Shown piece by piece: positions 21,118 through 30,500 of a stretch of DNA of 31,013 nt. Both the position numbers and the translations under genes were made by a program. Below the pieces are notes generated by a model. The model saw only the letters and a program-made list of their open reading frames with translations, was not told the DNA's origin and did not search any database. Origin of the DNA: a virus; the IMG/VR virus record IMGVR_UViG_3300010153_000056, positions 1 to 31,013 of that record. One strand, written 5' to 3'. Positions within the stretch are counted from its first letter, which is position 1, and every line of letters begins with the position of its first letter.

Positions 21118-22325
21118 GTCAGTTCAGAATACAGAGAAAGAATTTCCTACCACATCAGTTACGATGGTGGGATTTACAAACATTTTACAAAGTTCTCATA
21201 GGTGGCTACGGAAGTGGGAAAACTTATATAGGGGCATTACGATCAATATATCTGAGTTATATCAATGCTCCACATCCTGGGATGTATGTGAGTCCATCAC
21301 ATGGACTTTCACAGAGAACAATAGTCATAACCTTAAAGGACATACTTAATCGCACAGGAATAGACTACACCTACAACCAGATGAAGGGTGAGTTTCATAT
21401 CCATAATTGGGATGGACATATTTGGTTGGGATCGGGTGATAAGCCAGATTCATTAAAGGGTAGCAATTTGTCTTGGAGCGGCATAGATGAACCATTTATA
21501 CAAAAGAAGGAAGTGTTTGATCAAATGATAGCTAGGGTAAGACACCCAGAGGCATCTCACATGGAGATATTCTTAACAGGCACACCAGAGCAACTTAATT
21601 GGGGATATGAGTTGTCTAATCGTACTGATATAGATGTTGGTATCGTTATTGGATCAACTCTAGAGAATACACACCTACCAGATGAATATAAACAAAACCT
21701 CTTAACAGCTTACTCTGATGATGAGATAAAAGCCTATGTACATGGGCAGTTTGTTAATCTAACGCAGGGCAGAGTATATAAAGACTTTGATCGCAATAAA
21801 CACATTACTAAGAGATCAGATATTAAAGACCTCCCTGTTATTATTATGCAAGATTACAATGTTGATTATGCCTCGGCTTTAGCGGCATATCTTGGTAATG
21901 GTTGGATTCATGTATTTAAAGAGTATCGAATGAGTAATGTAAATACTTATGATATGGCAGAGATAATAAAAAAAGACTTTCCTAATTGTGATCTATATTG
22001 TGATGCAAGTGGTAACTCTAGAAAGAGTTCAGCAACCCAGAGTGATCATCAGATCATGCAAAGTTTTGGGTTTAAAGTTAAAGCACCTAGAAAGAACCCT
22101 GCTGTCAGGGATAGGGTTGCTAGTGTTAATAAGCTGATACGCTCTGGAAATTTTAGTGTAGATAATTGCCCTAATCTAGTAATGGATTTAGAGCAAAATA
22201 CTTGGAGGCTTGGGGATATAGATAAAAGAGATATGAAACAGACACATTTATCTGATGCTCTTGGGTATGGGATCAATTTTTTATTTCCTATCCGCAAGAA
22301 AACAATGGCTAGTAAATCATGGTAG
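21114..22325 (+). CDS. terL: Terminase large subunit
   Basis: The 403-residue protein has an N-terminal ATPase with Walker A GGYGSGKT (30-37), Walker B-like WSGIDEPF, and ILTGTP-type motif III (FLTGTP). The C-terminal RNase H-like nuclease shows acidic residues in IMQDYNVDYA, LYCDASGNS and HLSDALGYG. It drives DNA into the prohead and cuts it. The start is a GTG at 21114 that overlaps the small subunit stop. The size is in the lower part of the usual 400-550 range and the domain set looks whole. Confidence 0.95.
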   Translation: MSQFRIQRKNFLPHQLRWWDLQTFYKVLIGGYGSGKTYIGALRSIYLSYINAPHPGMYVSPSHGLSQRTIVITLKDILNRTGIDYTYNQMKGEFHIHNWDGHIWLGSGDKPDSLKGSNLSWSGIDEPFIQKKEVFDQMIARVRHPEASHMEIFLTGTPEQLNWGYELSNRTDIDVGIVIGSTLENTHLPDEYKQNLLTAYSDDEIKAYVHGQFVNLTQGRVYKDFDRNKHITKRSDIKDLPVIIMQDYNVDYASALAAYLGNGWIHVFKEYRMSNVNTYDMAEIIKKDFPNCDLYCDASGNSRKSSATQSDHQIMQSFGFKVKAPRKNPAVRDRVASVNKLIRSGNFSVDNCPNLVMDLEQNTWRLGDIDKRDMKQTHLSDALGYGINFLFPIRKKTMASKSW

Positions 22326-22471
22326 AGTTCTTGCTAGGTATTGTAGTAGGTATTGTTACCATGTTCATCTTCTTGAATTGGTATGGCAAGAAATTAGAAT
22401 TAAGAGATAAAGAACAAGTAGGGGAAGTAATACAGGAATTTGTAAAGGCAAATGAATATGCTATATCCTAA
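22319..22471 (+). CDS. 50-residue single-span membrane protein
   Basis: The ATG at 22319 overlaps the terL end and the stop overlaps the next ATG (TAATG). The product has an N-terminal hydrophobic span (FLLGIVVGIVTMFIFLNW) and a charged tail. It lies between packaging genes and is of unknown role. Confidence 0.65.
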   Translation: MVEFLLGIVVGIVTMFIFLNWYGKKLELRDKEQVGEVIQEFVKANEYAIS

Positions 22472-22611
22472 TGGGTGAGACAGTAGTTATATCACAAGGT
22501 TCTAAAATGCAACAGGTTGTAGTAAAGACCATTGTTAAGGGGAAGAAGAACAGGAAAGGTAAGCCATATCAAATGTCTACAACCAAGCATATTAAAAAAA
22601 AGAATAAATAA
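22471..22611 (+). CDS. 46-residue basic protein before portal
   Basis: The frame is coupled on both sides by TAATG (to the upstream gene and the portal gene). It is Lys-rich (VKGKKNRKGKPY and a KKKNK end) and could bind nucleic acid. No family is recognised. Confidence 0.65.
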   Translation: MGETVVISQGSKMQQVVVKTIVKGKKNRKGKPYQMSTTKHIKKKNK

Positions 22612-23948
22612 TGGAATTTCACGATAAGATAATGCTCCCCGATCTAGGCAAAGAGGCAGTAATGACCTCTATTCGTAATGCTGAAGATCAAATGGCAAGA
22701 AAAGAAGTAGCTGAGAAACAAACAGCTTTAGACTTCTATTACAACAGAAACTTAGATACGCACCTAGAGCAATGGTTTCCAGGCACAACATTAAATCAGA
22801 TACCTCCCTTTGGAATGAGGGTAGTACCTCGCTTTGCAAGAAATCGAATGATGTTATATAAAAATCCACCGATAAGACTAATCAATGGATCAGAAGAAGT
22901 ATCAGAAGATTATCTATTACAGGCACATCACTTAGATTCTAAGATAAGAGAGTTTAGTGAAATAGGTTGGCTATTAGGTAAGTGCCACATCAGAAGTAAG
23001 TACAATGAGAAGAAACAACGCTTAGAGTATGACATACTGCCTCATGTTAAAGAATATTACTTAAACAATGGTGAGACTGATCCTTATGGTGTTAGTTATG
23101 AGATAGCCAAAGATGCTAGGGGGAATAGGCAGTTTGTATTCTGGTCTGAATCAAGAGATGGTGAGCAGGGGATGCACTTCATCTTTACAATGAATGGCAA
23201 GATAAGACCTGTAGGGGACAACTTAGACATGATTAACCCTTATCAAATTTTACCGATCTCTAAGATACAATTTCAATCTGATTCAATGGATGTAGCGAGA
23301 GCGGCACTTCAAGTAAGTATAGCCATGACAGAGATAGCACTAGCAACCAGATATGCACTTGGTCAGCCTGTAATCACAGGAATAGATACAGAGATACCAA
23401 ATTTAAAAGGTGGCATTGAGCGAGTCCTTGTTCTTCCAGAAGGTGGATCATTTAACTATGTATCACCTCCAGGATCAATCAGAGATATGATCGAGTCGGT
23501 TAAGATGATGGTCAACCAAGTAGGTCAGAATCATTCGCTATCTATTAGATGGGGAGAAGGTGGTACACCTCCAAGTGGTGAGGCATTAAAGATATTATCA
23601 ATGGAGAACCTAGAATCAAGAGAGTCCGATATTCCTCTATTTAAAGAATGGGAGCATTCCAGATATGAAATAGATAGGACTATCTTACAAGTACATCAAG
23701 GTAAGAACTTATCCGAGTCTTATGCAGTTGATTTTGAAGAGGCAGGGTTTCCAACTACATGGGCAGAAGAGAAGGATAGATTGCAGTTTATGATGGACAA
23801 CAATCTTATGTCTCGTAAAGAATTAATCAGATACTTCAATCCAGACATCTTAGAAGAAGAGTTGGAAAAGAAAATGGGTGAACTTCAAGAAGAAGAGCAA
23901 CCAGAGCAACCATCTAACCCATTACTAGCGGCACTACAAAATGGCTAA
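22611..23948 (+). CDS. Portal protein
   Basis: The 445-residue protein follows the large terminase and precedes the minor head protein, the standard place. It has an RMMLYKNPPIRLI segment, a central WGEGGTPPSGEALKI loop and long helices with acidic ends, as seen in SPP1/HK97-type portals. The portal forms the ring at one vertex through which DNA passes. The C-terminus is Glu- and Gln-rich (EEEQPEQP). The assignment rests on order, size and general pattern. TAATG coupling at the start. Confidence 0.85.
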   Translation: MEFHDKIMLPDLGKEAVMTSIRNAEDQMARKEVAEKQTALDFYYNRNLDTHLEQWFPGTTLNQIPPFGMRVVPRFARNRMMLYKNPPIRLINGSEEVSEDYLLQAHHLDSKIREFSEIGWLLGKCHIRSKYNEKKQRLEYDILPHVKEYYLNNGETDPYGVSYEIAKDARGNRQFVFWSESRDGEQGMHFIFTMNGKIRPVGDNLDMINPYQILPISKIQFQSDSMDVARAALQVSIAMTEIALATRYALGQPVITGIDTEIPNLKGGIERVLVLPEGGSFNYVSPPGSIRDMIESVKMMVNQVGQNHSLSIRWGEGGTPPSGEALKILSMENLESRESDIPLFKEWEHSRYEIDRTILQVHQGKNLSESYAVDFEEAGFPTTWAEEKDRLQFMMDNNLMSRKELIRYFNPDILEEELEKKMGELQEEEQPEQPSNPLLAALQNG

Positions 23949-24705
23949 CGCACCAGATCAATTTGCCAAAGCAATCGAAAGAGTCCAGAGGGAACTCGTT
24001 GCACAGGTCTTTGATCTTAAAGGGCAGGGATTAAGTAAGGATGAGATACTCTTAGTGTTGCAGTCATTAGACATGGAAGATATTATCTTAAACAAACTCA
24101 ATCTACAGGCAGACATAGACAGGCTAATGATAGAGTATCAATCAGTTCTTAAAGGCATGGAGATGACAGGTGCGGTAACAGGTGAGGCTTTAAATGCTTT
24201 AGTGCAGATGGATAGAGTGACCTTTATGAAACAAGCAGGGATGATGGGGGAAACCATTAAGAAAGAAGTAGCTAGGGGAATATTAGCTAATGCTACTGAG
24301 AAACAAATAGCTGAAGGCATTTTAAAGGGTGCAGGTGGTGTTCTAAGAGCAGACCAAGCACAAACCCTAGCCAATACAGCACTCAATACATTTGAGAGAA
24401 ATGTAACAGTTCAGATGGCAGAGTTCGATCCTGAGAACGCTAAATATGTGTATCTAGGTGTGATAGATAATAAGACCAGAGATATATGTTTAGAGATGGC
24501 AAGTGCAGGAGCATTAACAAGAGATGAAATAGACTCAGCTTACTCTGGTGCATTTAGTGATGGTGGTGGGTTTAATTGTAGGCATAGATGGGCAAGAGAA
24601 ACTTCCAACTCATCTAAACTTATCAACCCATCCAAAGCAAAAGATTTTATAGGAAGTAAAAAGAATTTCAGACCTGTAACAGCAAGAGGTGAGGCAGTTG
24701 GGTAA
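23941..24705 (+). CDS. Mu gpF-like minor head protein
   Basis: The 254-residue protein is helical in the first two thirds and ends in the MuF-like motif: D-x-x-T-R-x-x-C in IDNKTRDIC followed by GGGFNCRHRW. Such proteins join the portal vertex and can be ejected with DNA. The start overlaps the portal stop by eight bases. No toxin-like domain is fused to the C-terminus. Confidence 0.82.
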   Translation: MANAPDQFAKAIERVQRELVAQVFDLKGQGLSKDEILLVLQSLDMEDIILNKLNLQADIDRLMIEYQSVLKGMEMTGAVTGEALNALVQMDRVTFMKQAGMMGETIKKEVARGILANATEKQIAEGILKGAGGVLRADQAQTLANTALNTFERNVTVQMAEFDPENAKYVYLGVIDNKTRDICLEMASAGALTRDEIDSAYSGAFSDGGGFNCRHRWARETSNSSKLINPSKAKDFIGSKKNFRPVTARGEAVG

Positions 24706-25213
24706 TCTAGCAAAGATACCAGAATTTGATAAAGCATTCTGGAAACATATTGGTGATGAGATATGTGATGAGATCAGAGTGCAGACACAGGTCAATAGTA
24801 AGGATGTACATAATAGAAAATTCAAAGCATATAAAAAACACGCACCATTCTGGTTTAGTAAAAAAATAAATGGAAAAGTAATTAGGATTTACGCAGAAGA
24901 TTACCCAACAAGAAAACCAAAGATTAAAAGGGGTAGTGGTAGTGGTAGTAAGGTTAATCTCACATTAACAGGGGATATGATGAGAAACCTACAGACCAGA
25001 GGATTCAGTAAGGATAGTGTGACTATAGGGTGGAATGGTGTAGATGCTCAGAAGATACAATATAATGAAGAGATGGGCAGAGCAGTTACTACTAAATCCA
25101 GACCATTATCTAAAGGATCATTAAGGCTGATCGAGGTACAAACAAACAAAAGAATTAAGAGAAACGCAGACAAAGAAACTGCAAAGCCAATCAACTTTAA
25201 GATAGGCAAATGA
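24689..25213 (+). CDS. Probable connector / virion morphogenesis protein (Mu gpG-like)
   Basis: The 174-residue basic protein starts at a GTG at 24689 behind AAGAGG and overlaps the minor head gene by 17 bases. It contains LTLTGDMMRNLQTR and QKIQYNEEMGRAVTTKSRPL, a pattern like that of phage virion morphogenesis / tail completion proteins, in which a small helix and a RPF-like end follow. It probably helps to close the head or join it to the tail. Confidence 0.6.
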   Translation: MRQLGNLAKIPEFDKAFWKHIGDEICDEIRVQTQVNSKDVHNRKFKAYKKHAPFWFSKKINGKVIRIYAEDYPTRKPKIKRGSGSGSKVNLTLTGDMMRNLQTRGFSKDSVTIGWNGVDAQKIQYNEEMGRAVTTKSRPLSKGSLRLIEVQTNKRIKRNADKETAKPINFKIGK

Positions 25214-25240
25214 TCTTATTAACTCAATCAAGAGGTTAAA

Positions 25241-25798
25241 ATGGAAAACGAAACAGTCAAAGAAGTCCAAGACGTTAAAGAGGACACCACTACTGCAAGT
25301 GAAGAAAAGCAGATCGTCAACTCAGTTCCTTATGCACGATTTAATGAACTTGTTGCCGAAAAGAATGAACTCAAGACTCAGCTAGATTCTATTAATAAAC
25401 AGATGAAAGCAGATACTGAGGCTACCAAACTCAAGCAGATGGAAGATAAAGGGGAGTATGACAAGATCATGTCAGATATGAACCAGAAACTTGAGGTAGC
25501 TGAGAAGAAGGCAACTGCGTTTGATGAATATCAGACCAATCGGAGGGATTCGTTATTATCCAAGTTGCCAGAAGATGATCGTGCAGTTTATAGTGGACTA
25601 TCTCTAGATAATCTAGAAGTCCATGTTGATAAAGTTATTACTAACCCCAAGCCTAAACAGGTAGATAATTCTATTCCTGGCACTAAGATGGGTTATAGTT
25701 CGATGGAGGAGTGGGCACATACCGATCCTGATGGATACGAGAAAGCCAACAACCCCCAGACTTCAGGAAGTATTAAAGTAGCATATAGTGGCGAGTGA
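25241..25798 (+). CDS. Capsid scaffolding protein
   Basis: The 185-residue acidic protein is mostly a charged coiled coil (VAEKNELKTQLDSINKQM, MNQKLEVAEKKATAFDEY) with a short C-terminal part, and lies just upstream of the major capsid gene. This is the usual composition and place for a scaffold that guides procapsid assembly and then leaves. AAGAGGTTAAA precedes the ATG. Confidence 0.82.
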   Translation: MENETVKEVQDVKEDTTTASEEKQIVNSVPYARFNELVAEKNELKTQLDSINKQMKADTEATKLKQMEDKGEYDKIMSDMNQKLEVAEKKATAFDEYQTNRRDSLLSKLPEDDRAVYSGLSLDNLEVHVDKVITNPKPKQVDNSIPGTKMGYSSMEEWAHTDPDGYEKANNPQTSGSIKVAYSGE

Positions 25799-26033
25799 CA
25801 GACTAAAAGAGTATCTCGATCCGAACAATGACATTACTACGAAAGTGGTAGATGGTGGTTCTGATGCTGAATGTACTTATAAAGGTAGGTCAGTTAGCTA
25901 TGATGATGTGATTGATATTTATGAAGAACGAGCAACCAATCTTGGTAAAGGAAAACCCCATACCCCTAAAAAGTATTTCGGTGGATGGGGAGAAGGTACG
26001 CTGAATAAGGCTTGGAAAAATAAGGAGTCATAA
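25788..26033 (+). CDS. Small protein between scaffold and capsid
   Basis: The GTG at 25788 overlaps the scaffold end by 11 bases. The 81-residue product is polar, with ECTYKGRSVSYDDVIDIYEE and KYFGGWGEG. It may be a head accessory (decoration or connector) or a small assembly factor; no family is recognised. Confidence 0.6.
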   Translation: MASDRLKEYLDPNNDITTKVVDGGSDAECTYKGRSVSYDDVIDIYEERATNLGKGKPHTPKKYFGGWGEGTLNKAWKNKES

Positions 26034-26036
26034 AAA

Positions 26037-26921
26037 ATGGCTGAAACAGATACAGGGGTAGCGGTCGGTGGTCTAGGTAAGATCGTCGGTGATGCCGTTA
26101 TAGCCTTTAATCATACAAATGTAATGTACCCTTTAGTCACAGCAAAACAAACTGTGAAGGGTGCAATAACAGTTCAATTTCCAGACTATACTAAGGTAGC
26201 ATCAAGTTCAGTAACTGCGGCCTCGGATGGTGCGGATATGTCAACAGTAACCTCAATTACTACAGCCGCTAGAAGTGCGACTATCTCTGAGCATGTTATC
26301 AGAGCAGACGTAACCGATTTGGCAGTAATGGGTAATGCAGAGGATTTGACAGGTAACGTAGGTAAAATTCTCGGGAATGCGGCTTCTGCAAAACTAGATG
26401 CTGATTTAACTGCTTTAGGAACAGGTTTTTCTCAAACTGAGTGTGGAGCAGGTACTGCGTTAGCATTGTCTCATGTATTTGGTGCTATGAGACAGCTTAG
26501 AGCCGCATCGGCACCGTTTCCATATAACCTAATTTTAAGCCCAAAACAGGTGTGGGGAAGCAAAGGTATTATTAGCTTATTGCACGATGATGCAGTCACA
26601 GGTAGTAACTCTAAACCAATGAGCCTAATGGGTGCTAAAGGTGAAGAGGCTATGGCTAATGGTTGGGTTGGATCAATCGCAGGTTTTAATGTGTATTGGT
26701 CAGACCAGATTGGTGAAGATATAGGTTCTGGTGGTGATGCCGCAGGATTTGCTTTCTCAAAAGGAGCAATCGGTCTTGGTGTTGGTGCTAATGGACTTTT
26801 CCGCATTGAATCAGAACGTAACGCATCATTCAGATCAACTGAATATGTGTGCACCGGGTTTTGGGGTGAAGTTGAAATTAAGGACACTTTCGGAGTTTAT
26901 ATACTCTCAGACGTTTCTTAA
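26037..26921 (+). CDS. Major capsid protein
   Basis: The 294-residue protein is rich in Ala, Gly, Ser and Thr, has one strong ribosome-binding site (AAGGAGTC) and follows the scaffold. Pattern elements include VQFPDYTKV, SEHVIRADVTDLAV and a C-terminal FWGEVEIKDTFGVYIL, consistent with an HK97-fold coat of about 290-300 residues in marine siphoviruses. It ends just before a GC-rich hairpin. Confidence 0.85.
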   Translation: MAETDTGVAVGGLGKIVGDAVIAFNHTNVMYPLVTAKQTVKGAITVQFPDYTKVASSSVTAASDGADMSTVTSITTAARSATISEHVIRADVTDLAVMGNAEDLTGNVGKILGNAASAKLDADLTALGTGFSQTECGAGTALALSHVFGAMRQLRAASAPFPYNLILSPKQVWGSKGIISLLHDDAVTGSNSKPMSLMGAKGEEAMANGWVGSIAGFNVYWSDQIGEDIGSGGDAAGFAFSKGAIGLGVGANGLFRIESERNASFRSTEYVCTGFWGEVEIKDTFGVYILSDVS

Positions 26922-26941
26922 TCGTTTATTATCATAATGTT

Positions 26942-26960
26942 GGGGTGGCTAGTCCACCCC
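26942..26960 (+). terminator. GC-rich hairpin after the capsid gene
   Basis: GGGGTGG-CTAGT-CCACCCC is a perfect 7-base stem with a 5-base loop, followed by TTCATT. The stem is the most GC-rich structure in this AT-rich region. With only a short T tract it may be a partial terminator or a barrier that raises the relative amount of capsid mRNA. Confidence 0.6.
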
Positions 26961-26982
26961 TTCATTAACTAGGGAAAAATTT

Positions 26983-27129
26983 ATGAAATATTACAAAAAG
27001 CCTAATGGCACTATTATAGAATATGATCCACTTAATCATGATGAAAAGTCTTTAAAAGACAGATTTGAGGAATGTGATAAGGATGGAAATAAACTTAAAA
27101 AGAAACCAAAGGCTAAAAAGAAAAAATAA
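26983..27129 (+). CDS. 48-residue lysine-rich protein
   Basis: The ATG at 26983 follows AGGGAAAAATTT. The product starts MKYYKKPNGTIIEYDP and ends in a poly-lysine-like tail. Small lysine-tailed proteins of this kind are common near head genes; the role is unknown. Confidence 0.6.
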   Translation: MKYYKKPNGTIIEYDPLNHDEKSLKDRFEECDKDGNKLKKKPKAKKKK

Positions 27130-27191
27130 ATAACCGATATGACCATGAGACTATCTGGCTCGGCAAGTCATACGAATAGGAGAACAACAAG

Positions 27192-27533
27192 ATGAGTTTA
27201 AGACAATATGCAGTCAATGAGGCTAACAATTTATCACTAGGACAAGGCGGTGGAATACTTGTAACGGGCACAACAGCGTGTACTTGCGGAGCAGGTTCTG
27301 GTGTATTTGTAGCAATACAATTTATAGAAGATAGCGTTTTCGCATCAGGTTCTGGTGGACTTATAGCAGAAATAGAACAACTATACCCAGATGATACAGG
27401 CACAGGTACTTTAATAGATTCTAACGCAGGTGCGGCAATAGATTCAGTTACCTTTCCTGCCGGATCAATACTATATGGTCGTTACACAGGGTTTACACTA
27501 GCATCTGGTAAAGTCATAGCCTACGTTGGTTAA
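27192..27533 (+). CDS. Probable small virion protein (head fibre or decoration)
   Basis: The 113-residue protein follows AATAGGAGAACAACAAG. It is rich in Gly, Ala, Thr and Ser with short strands (GGILVTGTTAC, FVAIQFIEDSVFA, SILYGRYTGFTLASG), a jelly-roll-like pattern seen in small decoration or fibre-attachment proteins. The stop abuts the ATG of the giant adhesin, which suggests the two may act together. Confidence 0.6.
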   Translation: MSLRQYAVNEANNLSLGQGGGILVTGTTACTCGAGSGVFVAIQFIEDSVFASGSGGLIAEIEQLYPDDTGTGTLIDSNAGAAIDSVTFPAGSILYGRYTGFTLASGKVIAYVG

Positions 27534-30500
27534 ATGCTAGGACTAGGCAACTTATTAAGCAAAGGGAAGGTTCTCGGCTTTCCCAACAAATACTCTTTCA
27601 ATTTCGATGGTTCTGATGATTATTTAGTAACTCAAAGTAATGTTGGAATAAGTGGCTCTAATGCTTATACAATGAATTGTTGGTTTAAGTTAGATGCTTA
27701 TGGTTCTTTTCCTGTAATAATGTCAAGTGGGGAGATAGCAGGATATAAAGAAAATTCATTACTTATTCGTACAGACCATAACACAGTTGGGTGGGGAAAT
27801 CAAGCAGGTGCTAATGATTTTGCAAATGCCTCTGGTACTACAATATCTTTAGATACTTGGTACATGGCTACTCTTACTTTTAATGGTAGTGATACAATAA
27901 AAATTTATATAAATGGAGCGTTAGATGGTACAAAATCAGTAAGTAGTATTAATATTACTGATAGTGTTTTATATGTAGGAAAAAGAGTAAGTGGATTACA
28001 ACTTGATGGATGTATTGACGAGGTTGCTATTTGGAATACAGAACTAAGTGCCTCAGATGTCGCAAAGCTTGGTTCTAAGCCTTTAAACCTTTCCAAAGCA
28101 ACTTCTTACGATACAGACCGAACGAGCAACCTTAAACTATGGCTCAGAGCAGGGGATAAGGTACTACCAGAAGAAGATACCTCAATCGCCAGAAGTGACT
28201 TTTATACTGATTTTGATGGTACGGATGATTATGTAGATGCAGGAACTACGATGGGAACAGCACTTGGAGATAACTATGCAGGTAGTTTAACAACTTGCTT
28301 TTGGTTTAAAGCAGATGTAACAAGTGGAGATGATGGTTTATTTAATATTGGAAGTTTTAGTAGCAGTGAAGGTGAGTGGTCAATATCAATAGTTGGTGAT
28401 AAACTAAGATTTAAATTAAATAATGGTGGTTGGAAAGTAGAATTAAATCCATTTACATCAAAAGATTGGAATCATTTAGCTTGTATTTATAGTACAGGAA
28501 GTGAGTCTAATTCAAAAATGTACTTAAATGGTGAATCTGTTGGAACAGCAAGTGGCACATTTCCATCTGCATCAGACATTGATTTAAATGGGTTAAAAAC
28601 TATTCTTGGCGGTTATTATAGTTCTTCATATCCACTTGATGGTGCAATATCAAATGTAAGCATTCACCAAACCGCCCTCGATGCTCAAACCATAAAGCAG
28701 TTTGCAAAATCAAGGTTTACCCCAATGCGTGATAATCGCTTTTCTGTAGTGGATTTTGATGGTACGAATGATTATATCGATTGTGGTAATGATTCTTCTT
28801 TGAACCCATCTTCTGCTATTACTATTTCAGCATGGGTATATCCAGAAACATTAGATAATTATAGATATATTGTAACAAGAGATGTAGATGGGAATGGTGC
28901 TTATAGAATGGAGCTTGGTGCAAGTAATTTTTATGTTGCATTCGGGACTGGAAGTGCCCAATCTTCTATATCTGTAGCTCATGGGATGTCAGTTAATAAT
29001 TGGTATCATGCAGTAGTTACTTACGATTCAACAACAGCAGAGGTTTTTGTAAATGGTGTTTCTAAGGGTACTGCATCAATATCAAGAGCCATGCTACAAT
29101 CATCACAACCTACAAAGATTGGAAAGCCTCACGATGGAACAAGTAGTAACTATTGGGATGGCTCTATTTCATCTGTTTCAATTTATAATGTAGCCAAATC
29201 AGCAGAGGAAGTTTACGCTCTGTATAGCAAGGGTATTACTTATGATGAATCTTCACTTAGTGGACTTGTTGGATATTGGAGAATGGGCGATGACACAAGT
29301 AGGGTATATCCTACCATAGCAGATTCAAGTTCTAACTCAAACGATGGTACGATCACAAATGGTGCAGTAGGTGACATAGTACAGCAAATGGTTGCAGGTT
29401 GGGATTTAGGTGCATTTGAGAGTAGTTCAGAAGAGTTGGGTGGAGACTTAACTAAGGGCGTAGGAACTATGGAAAGCGGTTCTGGTTGGTCAGCATTCGG
29501 TGGTTCTCCTACTATAGCATACTCAACAAGTAAACTTTATGAAGGTACACAAAGTATTCACATTACAGGAGCAACTAATGGTCATGGCATTCAATTAGGT
29601 AATCAATTTGGTGTAATTAGTGGAGAACGAATATATTTAAGTGCTTGGGTTTATGTTGTAGGTGGAGCATACATATCTATGGGTATGAGTGGAATGACTG
29701 AAGCATTAGCTAAAGAATTTACACCAACTGCTGATACTTGGGTAAACCTTACTCATACATTTACATCAAACTCTACAGGTAGTTCATACATTGGATTTTT
29801 TGCAAGGGATGGTAATAGTGAATTTTATGTTGATAATGTAGTGGCAAATAAAGTTCTCCAATCAGAAGTAAGTGACACTTACCCTGCCATCATAGATGTA
29901 AATGAGCCTGTTCTTGGAGCAGAGATACTTACTACTAATGTTAATACAGATTGGAGTGCTTATGGAAGTAATGATGTAGATACTGTTACTGGTGGTGTCA
30001 AAATAACCCATGATGATAATGCAGGTGGAGCTTCAAGAACTATTGCAGGTAGTTCTGGTAAATTATACAAAGTAGTATTTAATGCTTATTATAGTGGTGG
30101 TACTGCACCTAATGTTAAAGTATGGACAGGAGCAGTTAATTCTGGAACTCAAGCATTAACAACATCAAGTACACAACATACTATTTATTTTGTAAATGCA
30201 GGTACATCCTCATTGTATTTTGATTCTGTAAATGGTTCACAAGAAATATATATTTTAAATCTTTCTGCAAAGGAAATACAAGGCAATGTTGGCACAATGA
30301 CCAACCAAGCCGCAGATGATTTAGTCTATTCCTCAGTTCTGCCAGATCAATCCTTTCTCACAGGGGTAAACTCTGCGTATAACTTTATAGACTTGGATGG
30401 AAGTAATGAATACATTGATACAGGCAGTCCATTTGAATCATTATTCAAGCAAAGTTTTACACTTTCTGCTTGGGTTAAGATAGATGATGGTCAGCCATCT

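Noticed and set aside
26471-26887. 138-residue minus-strand ORF inside the capsid gene
   Set aside because: It is antisense to the major capsid gene, rich in Pro and Ser as expected from complement codons, and has no matching motif.
27905-28096. Minus-strand ORF in the giant adhesin
   Set aside because: Antisense to a LamG domain with no supporting signal.
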